Positions 32,288 through 41,066 of a stretch of DNA of 64,000 bases are shown piece by piece. The DNA is from an uncultured Clostridia bacterium (GTDB lineage Bacteria; Bacillota; Clostridia; Christensenellales; Aristaeellaceae), in the NCBI GenBank assembly GCA_934662505.1, contig CAKUKE010000003.1, positions 62,001 to 126,000 on the forward strand. Reading direction: 5' to 3'. The translations under genes were made by a program, and so were the position numbers. How positions within the stretch are numbered: the stretch's first letter is position 1; each line of letters begins with the position of its first letter. The notes beneath the pieces were generated by a model. That model was not told where the DNA came from, did no database searches, and was given only the letters and a program-made list of their open reading frames with translations.

Positions 32288-33463
32288 ATGAACACTCTGC
32301 TTCTTGTCGCCATCGCCATGGCCGCAGGGCTGCTGGTCAGCCGCGGCGCGCGGCTGGTCAAGCTGCCCAACGTGACCGCCTTTCTGGTGGCCGGCCTGCT
32401 GATCGGTCCCTGCGTAGGCGGACTGATCACCAAGGAATCGGCCGCGTCCATGTCCATCATCAGCGAAGCGGCGCTGGGCTTTATCGCTTTTTCCATCGGC
32501 GGTGAGTTCAAGCTGGACTATCTGAAAAAAATCGGCAAGGCGCCTCTGACCATCACCCTGTTTCAGGGCATCGTCACCGCCGCGCTGATCGACGTCGGCC
32601 TGATCGTCATGGGCTTCCCCGTGCCCGAATCGCTGCTGCTGGGCGCGATCGGTCTGGCCACCGCCCCCGCCGCCACGCTGATGGTGGTGCGCCAGTATAA
32701 GGCGGACGGTCCCGTCACCCGCATGCTCCTGCCCGTCGTGGCCATGGACGACGCGCTGGGTCTGATGGTCTACAGCGTTTCCGCCTCCATCGCCCAGGGA
32801 CTGCTGGGCGGCGAAATGACGGCGTACAGCATGGTCGTTGCGCCCCTGCTGGAAATACTGGAAAGCCTGCTGCTGGGCGCCGCGCTGGGCGGTCTGCTGG
32901 CGGTGTGCAGCGGTTTCTTCCGCTCCCGGGGAAACAAGCTGGCGCTGGCCATCGCGGCGGTGCTGGCCGGCGTAGGACTGTGCGACATGTTCGACCTCAG
33001 CTCCCTTCTGGTGTGCATGATGATCGGTGCGGTGCTGGTCAATGTAAACAGGAACTCCGGCGTCGTCATGGAGCAGACCGACCGTTTCACGCCCCCGCTG
33101 TTTCTGCTTTTCTTCGTGCTGTCGGGCGCGGATCTGGATCTGACGGTTCTGCCCGCCGTAGGGCTGATGGGCGTGGCCTACCTGCTGCTGCGTTCGCTGG
33201 GCAAGTGGTCCGGCACGCTGTTGGGCGCGGCCTGCGTCAAGGCGGATAAAAACGTGCGCAACTATCTGGGGCTGACCTTGCTGCCGCAGGCAGGCGTCGC
33301 CATCGGTATGGCGCAGTTGACCCTCGCCCGCTTCCCCACCCTTGGCAAGCAGATCAACACGGTGGTGCTGGCCGGGACGCTGGTGTTTGAACTGATCGGC
33401 CCGGTGATCACCAAAATCGCCCTGAGCCGGGCAGGCGAGATCCCCGCCGCCGCCAAGGCCTGA
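32288..33463 (+). CDS. Cation:proton antiporter (CPA family, NapA/GerN-like)
   Basis: 391 residues, about twelve membrane helices and no C-terminal RCK domain. The first helices follow the KefB/NapA pattern (LVKLPNVTAFLVAGLLIGP), and the ion site has VAMDDALGLMVY with the paired Asp typical of electrogenic Na+/H+ or K+/H+ exchangers. The unwound-helix region shows ATAPAATLMVV. It probably exchanges Na+ or K+ for protons across the cell membrane. GAAAAGAGGGG precedes ATG 32288. It is co-transcribed with the PII-like gene. Ion specificity cannot be set from sequence. Confidence 0.88.
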   Translation: MNTLLLVAIAMAAGLLVSRGARLVKLPNVTAFLVAGLLIGPCVGGLITKESAASMSIISEAALGFIAFSIGGEFKLDYLKKIGKAPLTITLFQGIVTAALIDVGLIVMGFPVPESLLLGAIGLATAPAATLMVVRQYKADGPVTRMLLPVVAMDDALGLMVYSVSASIAQGLLGGEMTAYSMVVAPLLEILESLLLGAALGGLLAVCSGFFRSRGNKLALAIAAVLAGVGLCDMFDLSSLLVCMMIGAVLVNVNRNSGVVMEQTDRFTPPLFLLFFVLSGADLDLTVLPAVGLMGVAYLLLRSLGKWSGTLLGAACVKADKNVRNYLGLTLLPQAGVAIGMAQLTLARFPTLGKQINTVVLAGTLVFELIGPVITKIALSRAGEIPAAAKA

Positions 33464-33500
33464 GGCCTGTAAATCCATCCTCTCGTCCCGTAAAAAAGCC

Positions 33501-33529
33501 TTGCTTTTTTGCAGGGGGCATGGTATAAT
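33501..33529 (+). promoter_or_regulatory. rpmE promoter
   Basis: TTGCTT (33501-33506) and TATAAT (33524-33529) are 17 bases apart. The resulting leader is about 77 bases. Confidence 0.7.
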
Positions 33530-33613
33530 ATTTCTCGTGGCTCATAGGAGTCATCTTCTGTGGACAGCTTCTATGAATCTGCAATTCTGCATGCGCAAAA
33601 GAGGTGAAATGGC

Positions 33614-33811
33614 ATGAAGGAAAAAATCCATCCCAAGTACGGTAAGGCGATCGTTCGCTGCGTATGCGGCGAAACGTTTGAGACGGGTTCCACCAAGGGC
33701 GAACTTCGCGTTGAAATTTGCTCCAAGTGTCACCCCTTCTACACCGGCAAACAGAAACTGGTGGACAGCGGCGGACGGGTCGATCGCTTCAAAAAGCGTT
33801 TTGGCATGTAA
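33614..33811 (+). CDS. rpmE: 50S ribosomal protein L31, zinc-binding form
   Basis: 65 residues. The zinc-coordinating cysteines are in VRCVCGETF and ICSKCHPFYTG, so this is the C+ form, not the zinc-free YtiA form. The TGKQKLVDSGGRVDRFKKRFG ending matches L31, which bridges the ribosomal subunits at the central protuberance. ATG 33614 follows AAAGAGGTG. It heads a run of genes (DUF1385, prmC, prfA) commonly adjacent to rpmE in Firmicutes. Confidence 0.98.
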   Translation: MKEKIHPKYGKAIVRCVCGETFETGSTKGELRVEICSKCHPFYTGKQKLVDSGGRVDRFKKRFGM

Positions 33812-33925
33812 TACGCCCAAAAGCAGCATGGCCGTCGGCTCATGCTGCTTTTTTCGTCAGACCTTCCCCGGGCAGCGCTTCGCCGCGCCCTGACGATAGA
33901 TTTTCTTGCTAAAAGGAGAACGAAC

Positions 33926-34963
33926 ATGACGAGCACAACTCCCCGACGCCCCGATGTGGGCGGTCAGGCCGTTTTAGAAGGCGTGATGATGAAGGGTCCC
34001 GACGCCATCGCGGTATCCGTACGCCGGGAAAACGGCGATGTGGTGGTAAAACGGGACGCTTACGAGGCGCCCGGCAAAAAGCACCCGTGGATGGGCAAAC
34101 CCTTCATCCGCGGTTCGGTCAACATGGTGCAGATGCTGGGCATGGGCATGCGGGTGCTTTCCGACAGCACCGCCATGCTGGGCATGGAAAGCGAGGAACC
34201 CTCCCGTTTTGAAAAATGGCTGGCCAGAAAATTTGGCAAATCCGTGGACAAGGTGGTCATGGCGGTGGCTGCGCTGCTGGCTGTCTGCCTGTCCGTCGGC
34301 CTGTTCGTGCTTTTGCCCAACGTCATCATCAAGCTGTTTCCCGAAGGCGCCACGGGCGGCATGCTGCTTTTGAAAAACCTGGCGACGGGGCTCATCCGCA
34401 TTGCGCTGCTCATCGCCTATATTTCCCTGTGCGGCCGCATTCCCGATATGCGGCGCACCTTCCAGTACCACGGTGCAGAGCACAAGACCGTGTACTGCAA
34501 CGAGCATAACCTGCCCCTTACCCCGCAGAATGCCCGCACCTTTTCCACCCTGCACCCCCGGTGCGGCACCAGCTTTCTGCTGATCACCTTCTTTCTTTCC
34601 ATCATCTTTTATTCCATCATCGACGTACTGGTGCTGCTGATCACAGGCTACGATCTGGGCGCCCATTATCTGGTGCGCGTGCTCACCCGCATCGTCCTTT
34701 TGCCCGTCATTGCCGGCATCAGCTATGAAGTGCTCAAAACGCTGGCGCATCACGATGGCAAACTGGCGCGGGCGCTGCGCTGGCCCGGCCTGCAGATGCA
34801 GCGCCTGACCACCCGGCAGCCTTCCGACGATATGCTGCAGGTGGCCATCATATCCATCATTGCCGCGCTGGACGGTCTGCCCGAAGGTGAAAAGACGGAG
34901 GAAGGCTGGACGCTGCTCCATCCCGATCAGGTGGACGCGCTGACCGGCTATACCCGTTCATGA
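33926..34963 (+). CDS. DUF1385 membrane protein (YqhQ-like)
   Basis: 345 residues. The N-terminus shows GGQAVLEGVMMKGPDAIAV, the DUF1385 signature, followed by SVNMVQMLGMGM. Four membrane helices lie about residues 113-135, 150-172, 220-250 and 255-275, with the conserved YHGAEHKTVYCNEH and HPRCGTSFLL between them, a His/Cys-rich patch possibly binding metal. Its function is unknown; it is found next to prmC in most Firmicutes. ATG 33926 is preceded by AAAAGGAG; the open frame extends upstream over the rpmE end. It overlaps prmC by four bases. Confidence 0.9.
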   Translation: MTSTTPRRPDVGGQAVLEGVMMKGPDAIAVSVRRENGDVVVKRDAYEAPGKKHPWMGKPFIRGSVNMVQMLGMGMRVLSDSTAMLGMESEEPSRFEKWLARKFGKSVDKVVMAVAALLAVCLSVGLFVLLPNVIIKLFPEGATGGMLLLKNLATGLIRIALLIAYISLCGRIPDMRRTFQYHGAEHKTVYCNEHNLPLTPQNARTFSTLHPRCGTSFLLITFFLSIIFYSIIDVLVLLITGYDLGAHYLVRVLTRIVLLPVIAGISYEVLKTLAHHDGKLARALRWPGLQMQRLTTRQPSDDMLQVAIISIIAALDGLPEGEKTEEGWTLLHPDQVDALTGYTRS

Positions 34964-35802
34964 CCGTCCGCGCGCTGATCAAGGACGGTGCGGCCCGTCT
35001 GGCCGCAGCCGGTGTGCCCGACCCCCGCCTGGACGCGGAATACCTGTTGGCCGAGGCGCTCCATGCGCCCCGGCTCAATTTGCTTTTGTCCATGGAAACG
35101 GCGGTGCCGCCCGCAGCGGCCGAACAGTTTGAAAACAGTCTGCGCCGCCGGGAAATGCGGGAGCCGCTCCAGTACATCCTCGGCAGCCAGCCCTTCTTCG
35201 GCCTGACGCTGACGGTCACGCCGGACGTGCTGATCCCCCGCGGCGATACCGAAGCGCTGTGCGAATGGGCGCTGGATACGCTGCCCCGGACTGCGCCCGC
35301 GCAGGTGCTGGATCTTTGCACCGGATCGGGCGCACTGGCCATTGCAATCCGCCACGAACGCCCGCAGGCGCAGGTGACCGCCGCGGACATCAGTCCCGCC
35401 GCACTGGCCGTCGCCCGGCAGAACGCCTGCGCGCTGCATGTCGCCGTCCGGTTTGTGCAGGGCGACCTGTTTGCGCCGGTCGCAGGCCAGGTCTTTGATC
35501 TGATCGTCTCCAACCCCCCCTATATCCCCACGGGAGATTTGTCCGGCCTGCAGCGTGAAGTACAGTTTGAGCCGTCGCTGGCACTGGACGGCGGCGCGGA
35601 CGGGCTGGATTTTTACCGTCGGATCCTGCGAGACGCGCCCCGCTATCTGTCCGCAGAAGGCAGACTGGGGCTGGAGATCGGCGATGGCGAAGCGGATGCG
35701 GTCGCTGCCATGATGGCGCCGGATTTTGAAGACATTCGTACGCTCTGCGATCTGGGCGGCCGGACACGGGTCGTTGCCGGGAGGAAAAAGCATGGCCATT
35801 GA
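34960..35802 (+). CDS. prmC: Release factor glutamine methyltransferase
   Basis: 280 residues. PrmC methylates the Gln of the GGQ loop of RF1 and RF2 with S-adenosylmethionine. SAM-binding motif I is VLDLCTGSGALAIAI, and the catalytic NPPY is in IVSNPPYIPTG; the helical N-terminal domain for release-factor binding precedes. Its start overlaps DUF1385 (ATGA) and its end overlaps prfA by 11 bases, so methyltransferase and substrate are co-translated. Confidence 0.97.
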   Translation: MTVRALIKDGAARLAAAGVPDPRLDAEYLLAEALHAPRLNLLLSMETAVPPAAAEQFENSLRRREMREPLQYILGSQPFFGLTLTVTPDVLIPRGDTEALCEWALDTLPRTAPAQVLDLCTGSGALAIAIRHERPQAQVTAADISPAALAVARQNACALHVAVRFVQGDLFAPVAGQVFDLIVSNPPYIPTGDLSGLQREVQFEPSLALDGGADGLDFYRRILRDAPRYLSAEGRLGLEIGDGEADAVAAMMAPDFEDIRTLCDLGGRTRVVAGRKKHGH

Positions 35803-36865
35803 GCAGCAGCTGGAAGCGTTGGAAGCCCGACTGGAGGAGTTATCCCTCGCTGCCATGCAGCCGGATGCGACACGGGATCTCGGGCGTTATCAGGCGCTGC
35901 AGCGGGAGATAAACGACCTGACCCCCAAGGTGGACGCCTGGCGCGCCTACCGTGCCCTGACCGCCCGCATCGATCAGGCGCAGGAAATGGTGCGTGACCC
36001 GGAATTGAGCGCTCTGGCGCAGGAAGAGCTCAGGACGCTGCTGCCCGAAAAAGACGCCGCCCTGCATCAGCTGAAATGCATGCTTCTGCCCCGCGACCCG
36101 GACGAAAACCGAAACGTGGTCATGGAAATACGCCCCGGCGCAGGGGGCGATGAAGCGGCGCTGTTCGCAGCGCTGCTGTGCCGCATGTACCAGCGCTATG
36201 CCGAGCGGCACCGTATGCGGTTTGAACCGGTTTCGGTTTCCGAAACGGAGCTGGGCGGCGTCAAGGAAGCCGTCTTTACCCTGTCGGGCGGCGGCGCGTT
36301 CTCCCGGCTGCAGTTCGAAAGCGGGGTGCACCGCATTCAGCGGGTGCCCGTCACTGAAGCAGGCGGACGCATTCATACCTCCACCGCCACCGTAGCCGTG
36401 CTGCCCGAGGCGGAGGAGGTGGAGGTGTCCATTCGCCCGGAGGACGTGCGGATAGACACCTACCGTGCTTCCGGCCACGGCGGTCAATACATCAACCGTA
36501 CCGACTCCGCCGTGCGCATCACCCATCTGCCCACCGGGCTGGTCGTCACCTGTCAGGATGAAAAGAGCCAGCTGAAAAATAAGGAAAAGGCCTTCAAGGT
36601 GCTGCGCTCCCGGCTGTACGACCTGTACCGTGCAGAAAAGGACGCGCAATACGCCAGCTTCAGACGGGATCAGGTAGGCAGCGGCGAACGGAACGAGCGC
36701 ATCCGCACCTACAATTTTCCTCAGGGGCGGGTCACGGATCACCGCATCAATCTGACGCTGTACCGTCTGGAAGCGGTGCTGGACGGCGATCTGGACGAAA
36801 TCATCGAAAAGCTGTCCCTCCACGCGCAGGAGGAAAAACTCAGGCTGCTGGAAAAAAACGGATAA
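35792..36865 (+). CDS. prfA: Peptide chain release factor 1
   Basis: 357 residues. RF1 terminates at UAA and UAG. The recognition tripeptide region is RVPVTEAGGRIHTST (PVT), and the catalytic loop ASGHGGQYINRTDSAVR holds GGQ. Length is standard. The longer frame begins inside prmC; ATG 35792 (MAIEQQLEAL) follows GGAGGAAAAAGC and starts the normal N-terminus. With prfB at 15511 the cell has both factors. Confidence 0.98.
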   Translation: MAIEQQLEALEARLEELSLAAMQPDATRDLGRYQALQREINDLTPKVDAWRAYRALTARIDQAQEMVRDPELSALAQEELRTLLPEKDAALHQLKCMLLPRDPDENRNVVMEIRPGAGGDEAALFAALLCRMYQRYAERHRMRFEPVSVSETELGGVKEAVFTLSGGGAFSRLQFESGVHRIQRVPVTEAGGRIHTSTATVAVLPEAEEVEVSIRPEDVRIDTYRASGHGGQYINRTDSAVRITHLPTGLVVTCQDEKSQLKNKEKAFKVLRSRLYDLYRAEKDAQYASFRRDQVGSGERNERIRTYNFPQGRVTDHRINLTLYRLEAVLDGDLDEIIEKLSLHAQEEKLRLLEKNG

Positions 36866-36880
36866 ACGGAGGACACGGAC

Positions 36881-37330
36881 ATGCGTGCAGTCGTTCAACG
36901 GGTGACGGAAGCTTCCGTCACCTCACAGGGAACGCCCGCCGGGCGCATCGGCAAAGGGCTTTGCGTCCTGCTGGGGGTGGAAGAAGGCGACACGGAAAAG
37001 GACGCGGTCTATATGGCGGGCAAGCTCGCCAAGCTGCGGGTTTTTGAGGACGAAAATGAAAAAATGAATCTGTCCGTTCTGGATACAGGCGGCAGCATCC
37101 TGTGCGTCAGCCAGTTCACCCTGTTGGGCGACGCCCGGGGGCAGAACCGCCCCGGCTTTACCCGGGCGGAGCGCCCCGAACGAGCCGACGCGCTTTATGA
37201 ACAGGTCTGCCGCGAACTGCGGGCGCTGAGGCTGACGGTAGAGACAGGGGTCTTCCGCACGCATATGCAGGTGTCCCTGATCAACGACGGCCCCGTCACC
37301 ATTCTGCTGGATTCCCGCAAAGCATTTTAA
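36881..37330 (+). CDS. dtd: D-aminoacyl-tRNA deacylase
   Basis: 149 residues. DTD cleaves D-amino acids and glycine from mischarged tRNA at a dimer interface. The two signature motifs are LCVSQFTLLGD (SQFTL) and NDGPVTILLDS (NxGPVT), with the cis Gly-Pro intact. ATG 36881 follows ACGGAGG, 15 bases after prfA. It continues the translation-quality operon. Confidence 0.97.
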   Translation: MRAVVQRVTEASVTSQGTPAGRIGKGLCVLLGVEEGDTEKDAVYMAGKLAKLRVFEDENEKMNLSVLDTGGSILCVSQFTLLGDARGQNRPGFTRAERPERADALYEQVCRELRALRLTVETGVFRTHMQVSLINDGPVTILLDSRKAF

Positions 37331-37339
37331 GGAGGCGCT

Positions 37340-37945
37340 ATGGCTTTGTCCATCGAATGCCTGAAACTGGGCATCTACGACACCAACTGCTATCTCATCG
37401 CACCGTCCGCGGATGGCGCGCCGGTGCTTGTCATCGACCCTGCCGCAGACGGCGAGGCGATCCTGTCCGCGCTCCATGGCCGCAGGGTGGCGGCCGTGCT
37501 GCTGACGCACGGTCATTTCGACCATACAGGCGCGCTGTCCGCTTTTCAGGGCGTACCCGTCTACATGCACGCAGACGACGCGCCCTGCCTGGCCGACCCT
37601 CACCTGAGCGCAGGCGACACGGTGGGCGACCTGACGCCCCGGACAGGCGACCTGCACTTTGTGCAGGAGGGTGATACCCTGCACTTTGACGGCTTTGACC
37701 TGCCCGTCCGCGTTATGCATACCCCCGGCCACACCCGCGGCAGCGTGGTCTACTGTCTGGGGAACGACTGGTTCACCGGCGATACCCTGTTCCGGCACGG
37801 ATACGGTCGCACGGACATGCCGGGCGGCGACTGGCACCAGATGATGTCTTCCATGCGGCGGCTGCTCAAAAGCCCGCAGGACGCCGCCATTTATCCCGGA
37901 CACGGCGACAGCTCCACCCTGTTTCACGAAAGAGGCCGCACATGA
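37340..37945 (+). CDS. Metallo-beta-lactamase fold hydrolase (glyoxalase II-like)
   Basis: 201 residues of the YcbL/GloB-like group. The metal motif is LLTHGHFDHTGAL (HxHxDH); further ligands are in MHTPGHTRGSV, FTGDTLF and YPGHGDSST. It is shorter than classical GloB, missing the C-terminal glutathione-binding helices, so it may hydrolyse other thioesters. ATG 37340 follows AAGGAGG. Located between dtd and hemZ with a four-base overlap to the latter, an order common in Clostridia (usually after relA-dtd). Confidence 0.9.
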   Translation: MALSIECLKLGIYDTNCYLIAPSADGAPVLVIDPAADGEAILSALHGRRVAAVLLTHGHFDHTGALSAFQGVPVYMHADDAPCLADPHLSAGDTVGDLTPRTGDLHFVQEGDTLHFDGFDLPVRVMHTPGHTRGSVVYCLGNDWFTGDTLFRHGYGRTDMPGGDWHQMMSSMRRLLKSPQDAAIYPGHGDSSTLFHERGRT

Positions 37946-39417
37946 AGGTATCCGTTTTCACCTGCACGCCTGCCTTTGAAAACGACCTGATGGACGCGCT
38001 GCGCATCTTCACCGGCAGCGTGGAGGTGCTTTCCGGGCAGGAGGGCGGCGATTTGACCCTGCGTCACGAGGAAGAGCAGATGGGCGACATCCGCGTCTGC
38101 CGGGTGACGCTGAGTGGCCTCTATGCAGGCAGCGCCGTTCGCAGGGAACAGGTTCAGGCCGATCCCCTGACGGACAAGCGGATGCACAAGCGTCAGGCCA
38201 AGCGCTGCGTTTACGACGTCATGAAGGCCGCCACCGGCTTTGCGCCGCCGTGGGGTTCGCTGACGGGCATCCGCCCCACCCGGCTGATCTACATGGCCAT
38301 GGAAAGCGGCAAAACCCTGCAGGAAGCCCGGCAGGAAATGACGGACGTGTTTGACGTGCAGCCTGAGAAGGCCGACCTGCTCTGTCAGGTAGTCAAAACC
38401 CAGCAGACCCTCCCCTGGCAGCAGCCGTCTGAGATCGACCTGTACGTGGGCATCCCCTTCTGTGTCAGCCGCTGCGCCTACTGCTCCTTTTTAAGCGGCG
38501 AAGTAGGCCGGGGCACCCAGCTGACGCCCTATACGGACGCGCTCGTGCGGGAAATACAGGCGGTATGCGCCATGGTCAGCCGGTACGGTCTTCGTCCCCG
38601 CGCCTTTTACATGGGCGGCGGCACCCCTACCGCGCTGCCCGCGCCCCTTCTGCGGCAGGTGCTGGACGCCGCCGCGCCGCTTCTTTCCCGCTGCAGGGAG
38701 ATTACGGTGGAGGCGGGACGACCGGACACCATCGACCGGGAGAAACTGGCCGTCATCCGGGATGCGGGCGCCACGCGCATTTCCGTCAACCCCCAGACCA
38801 TGCATGACGATACCCTCGCCCGCATCGGCCGCCGCCACACCCGGCTGCAGACCGAGGAGGCCTATGCGCTTGCGCGGGAGATGGGCTTTCACGACGTCAA
38901 CATGGATCTCATCGCCGGTCTGCCCGGTGAAGACGCCGCCATGTTTGCCCGCACCCTTGCCTGGCTGCATGATCTGGCGCCTGAAAGCATGACGGTGCAT
39001 ACCCTCTGCATCAAGCGCGCCAGCCTGCTGCACCTGTGGGAAACGGCGCTGCCCCCGGGGCGCATGGTGGCCGACATGGTGCGTTTGGGTCGGCAGGAAG
39101 CCGCATCCCGGGGCATGGTTCCCTACTATCTGTACCGTCAGAAATACATGGCGGGCAATCTGGAAAACGTCGGCTACGCGCTGCCCGGCTGTGAAAGCCT
39201 GTACAACATCGGCATGATGGAGGAAACCGCCAATGTGCTGGCGCTGGGCGCAGGCGGCATTTCCAAACGGGTCAACACGGCCACAGGGCATATCCGGCGC
39301 GCACCCAACGTGAGCGACATCGGGCAGTACATCGACCGCGTCGATGAAATGATCGCCCGCAAGGAAGCGCTGCTTTGCGCCGAGTGCTCCTCCCCGCTTT
39401 CTCCAACCGGCAAATAA
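37942..39417 (+). CDS. hemZ: Coproporphyrinogen dehydrogenase-like radical SAM protein HemZ
   Basis: 491 residues. After about 160 N-terminal residues the radical SAM core begins with the cluster motif PFCVSRCAYCSF (CxxxCxxC), then MGGGTPTAL, ISVNPQTMHD and MDLIAGLPGED, as in HemN/HemZ. The C-terminal HemN-like region includes LYRQKYMAGNLENVGYA. HemZ relates to oxygen-independent coproporphyrinogen oxidation, but in anaerobes without a haem pathway its role is debated; no other haem genes occur here. The start overlaps the hydrolase stop (ATGA). Confidence 0.93.
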   Translation: MKVSVFTCTPAFENDLMDALRIFTGSVEVLSGQEGGDLTLRHEEEQMGDIRVCRVTLSGLYAGSAVRREQVQADPLTDKRMHKRQAKRCVYDVMKAATGFAPPWGSLTGIRPTRLIYMAMESGKTLQEARQEMTDVFDVQPEKADLLCQVVKTQQTLPWQQPSEIDLYVGIPFCVSRCAYCSFLSGEVGRGTQLTPYTDALVREIQAVCAMVSRYGLRPRAFYMGGGTPTALPAPLLRQVLDAAAPLLSRCREITVEAGRPDTIDREKLAVIRDAGATRISVNPQTMHDDTLARIGRRHTRLQTEEAYALAREMGFHDVNMDLIAGLPGEDAAMFARTLAWLHDLAPESMTVHTLCIKRASLLHLWETALPPGRMVADMVRLGRQEAASRGMVPYYLYRQKYMAGNLENVGYALPGCESLYNIGMMEETANVLALGAGGISKRVNTATGHIRRAPNVSDIGQYIDRVDEMIARKEALLCAECSSPLSPTGK

Positions 39418-39442
39418 TAACGATAGAAAAGAGGTTATTTTC

Positions 39443-40351
39443 ATGCTGAACGAACACCTGCAACTGTCTCCCAAGGTCGCCGCGGCGCTGGCTGCCGGCA
39501 AGCCCGTCATCGCGCTGGAAAGCACCATCATCAGCCACGGGATGCCCTACCCTCAGAATGTGGAAACCGCCCTGCGCTGCGAAGCCGCCGCCCGGGAACT
39601 GGGCGCGGAGCCGGCCACCATCGCCGTCATCGGCGGCAAGCTGTGCGCCGGCCTGACCGAAGATCAAATCGATTACCTCGGCCGGGAGGGCACCAGGGTC
39701 ACCAAGGCCTCCCGCCGCGACCTGCCTGTTCTGGTCGCCCGTAAAATGGACGGCGCCACCACCGTAGCCGCCACCATGATCATCGCCGCCATGGCGGGCA
39801 TCAGGGTGTTTGCCACCGGCGGCATCGGCGGCGTGCACCGGGGCGCCGAAGTCACCATGGATATTTCCGCGGATCTGGAGGAACTGGCGCAGACCCCCGT
39901 GGCCGTGGTGTGCGCAGGCGCAAAGTCCATTCTGGATCTGGGGCTCACTCTGGAATATCTGGAGACCAAGGGCGTTCCCGTGCTGGCCTACAAAACCAGG
40001 GAGCTGCCCGCCTTCTATACCCCTCACAGCGGTTTCAGCGTGGACTACCAGATGGACAGCCCTGAGGAATTTGCCGCCGCCATCCGCGCGCAGCGTGAAA
40101 TGGGCTATCCGGGGGGCATGCTCATCACCAACCCCATCCCCGATGAATACGCCATGCCCGCGGACGTCATCAACAACGCCATCGATCAGGCGCTGACCGA
40201 GGCAAAAGCGCAGGGTGTTCACGGCAAGGCGACCACCCCCTTCCTGCTGGCGCGGGTGTGCGAGCTGACCGGCGGCGACAGTCTGGCCAGCAACATTCAG
40301 CTGGTGCTCAACAACGTGCGTCTGGCCGCCCGCATCGCCGCTTCGCTGTAA
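39443..40351 (+). CDS. psuG: Pseudouridine-5'-phosphate glycosidase
   Basis: 302 residues. PsuG splits pseudouridine-5'-phosphate into uracil and ribose-5-phosphate. Recognisable segments: IALESTIISHGMPYPQN, the active-site lysine region TKASRRDLP, GATTVAATMIIAAMAGIRVFATGGIGGVHRG, and VVCAGAKSILDLGLTLEYLET. ATG 39443 follows AAAAGAGG. The matching kinase psuK lies 14 kb away rather than alongside as in E. coli. A strong terminator follows. Confidence 0.96.
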   Translation: MLNEHLQLSPKVAAALAAGKPVIALESTIISHGMPYPQNVETALRCEAAARELGAEPATIAVIGGKLCAGLTEDQIDYLGREGTRVTKASRRDLPVLVARKMDGATTVAATMIIAAMAGIRVFATGGIGGVHRGAEVTMDISADLEELAQTPVAVVCAGAKSILDLGLTLEYLETKGVPVLAYKTRELPAFYTPHSGFSVDYQMDSPEEFAAAIRAQREMGYPGGMLITNPIPDEYAMPADVINNAIDQALTEAKAQGVHGKATTPFLLARVCELTGGDSLASNIQLVLNNVRLAARIAASL

Positions 40352-40380
40352 GGACAGGCAGCTTCCGGGCGTTCTTTTCC

Positions 40381-40412
40381 GATCCCGGCAGACCCCTGCC
40401 GGGATCTTTTTT
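40381..40412 (+). terminator. Terminator after psuG
   Basis: GATCCCGGCAG (40381-40391) pairs perfectly with CTGCCGGGATC (40396-40406), followed by six T. The stretch 40413-40627 shows nothing further I can identify. Confidence 0.93.
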
Positions 40413-40627
40413 ATCTGGCGAGGGGCTGAAGGAAGAAAGTACAGGGCTTCTTCCGTCAAGGCCTTTTATGTAAACCCTTTTATAACGCTTTTATGCCGTT
40501 CAACACGCGGACGCAGGAACTGTTTCAGCGTTTCTGAGCGTCGCCCTTTCCATCAGACCGCCGGATGCATCGGCACGCGCCTGCCTGATCTGACACGCCG
40601 GGTGACGCGGCTGCAGTCGGCAGAACA

Positions 40628-40655
40628 AAAGCCCCGACCGTACGGTCAGGGCTTT
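40628..40655 (-). terminator. Terminator after rqcP
   Basis: AAAGCCC-GACCGTACGGTC-GGGCTTT forms a near-perfect hairpin; minus-strand exit is GGGCTTTTG. Confidence 0.8.
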
Positions 40656-40679
40656 ATCTTATGCTGCTTTTGCGACCCG

Positions 40680-40952
40680 TCAGTTTCTTTCCTTTGCAAC
40701 GTCAGCGTCTTCCTCCAGCACCCGGTACATGCTGTCCGCTTCTTCCTTGCGCACCACCTCGCGCACGCTCGTCACCTGATAGCGTCCCACCTTGTTGCCG
40801 AAGCGGATTTCCAGTACGTCGCCTTCCCGAACCTCCGCACCCGCCTTGGCCGGACGGCCGCCGATAGCAACCCTCCCGCCGTCGCAGGCTTCTTTGGCAA
40901 CGGTGCGCCGCTTGATGATGCGGGACACCTTCAGATACTTATCCAAACGCAT
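40680..40952 (-). CDS. rqcP: S4-domain RNA-binding protein RqcP (YabO)
   Basis: 90 residues with one S4 domain: MRLDKYLKVSRIIKRRTVAKEACDGGRV and EGDVLEIRFGNKVGRYQVTSVREVVRK. In Bacillus the homologue binds the 50S subunit with RqcH and helps add alanine tails to stalled chains. ATG 40952 follows AAAGGAGG; the longer frame lacks a site. It follows the HU gene after a 115-base spacer with an HU terminator, in the order spoVB-mazG-hup-rqcP. Confidence 0.93.
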   Translation of the reverse strand: MRLDKYLKVSRIIKRRTVAKEACDGGRVAIGGRPAKAGAEVREGDVLEIRFGNKVGRYQVTSVREVVRKEEADSMYRVLEEDADVAKERN

Positions 40953-41028
40953 ATCTGCGCTTCCTCCTTTTTGATCATTTTCCCTCCCGCCCGGGAGCAC
41001 AATGTGCCTTCCGGGCGCCCGATAAACG

Positions 41029-41051
41029 AAAAGCGCCCCTATGGGCGCTTT
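41029..41051 (-). terminator. Terminator after the HU gene
   Basis: AAAAGCGCCC and GGGCGCTTT pair across CTAT; T-rich exits on both strands. Some read-through into rqcP is likely since no separate rqcP promoter was recognised. Confidence 0.75.
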
Positions 41052-41066
41052 GGAAAAGCCGCAAAC

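Noticed and set aside
40413..40627. Possible tRNA or small RNA between psuG and rqcP
   Set aside because: No T-loop signature, acceptor stem or conserved RNA motif could be found; the only structures are the two terminators at the ends.
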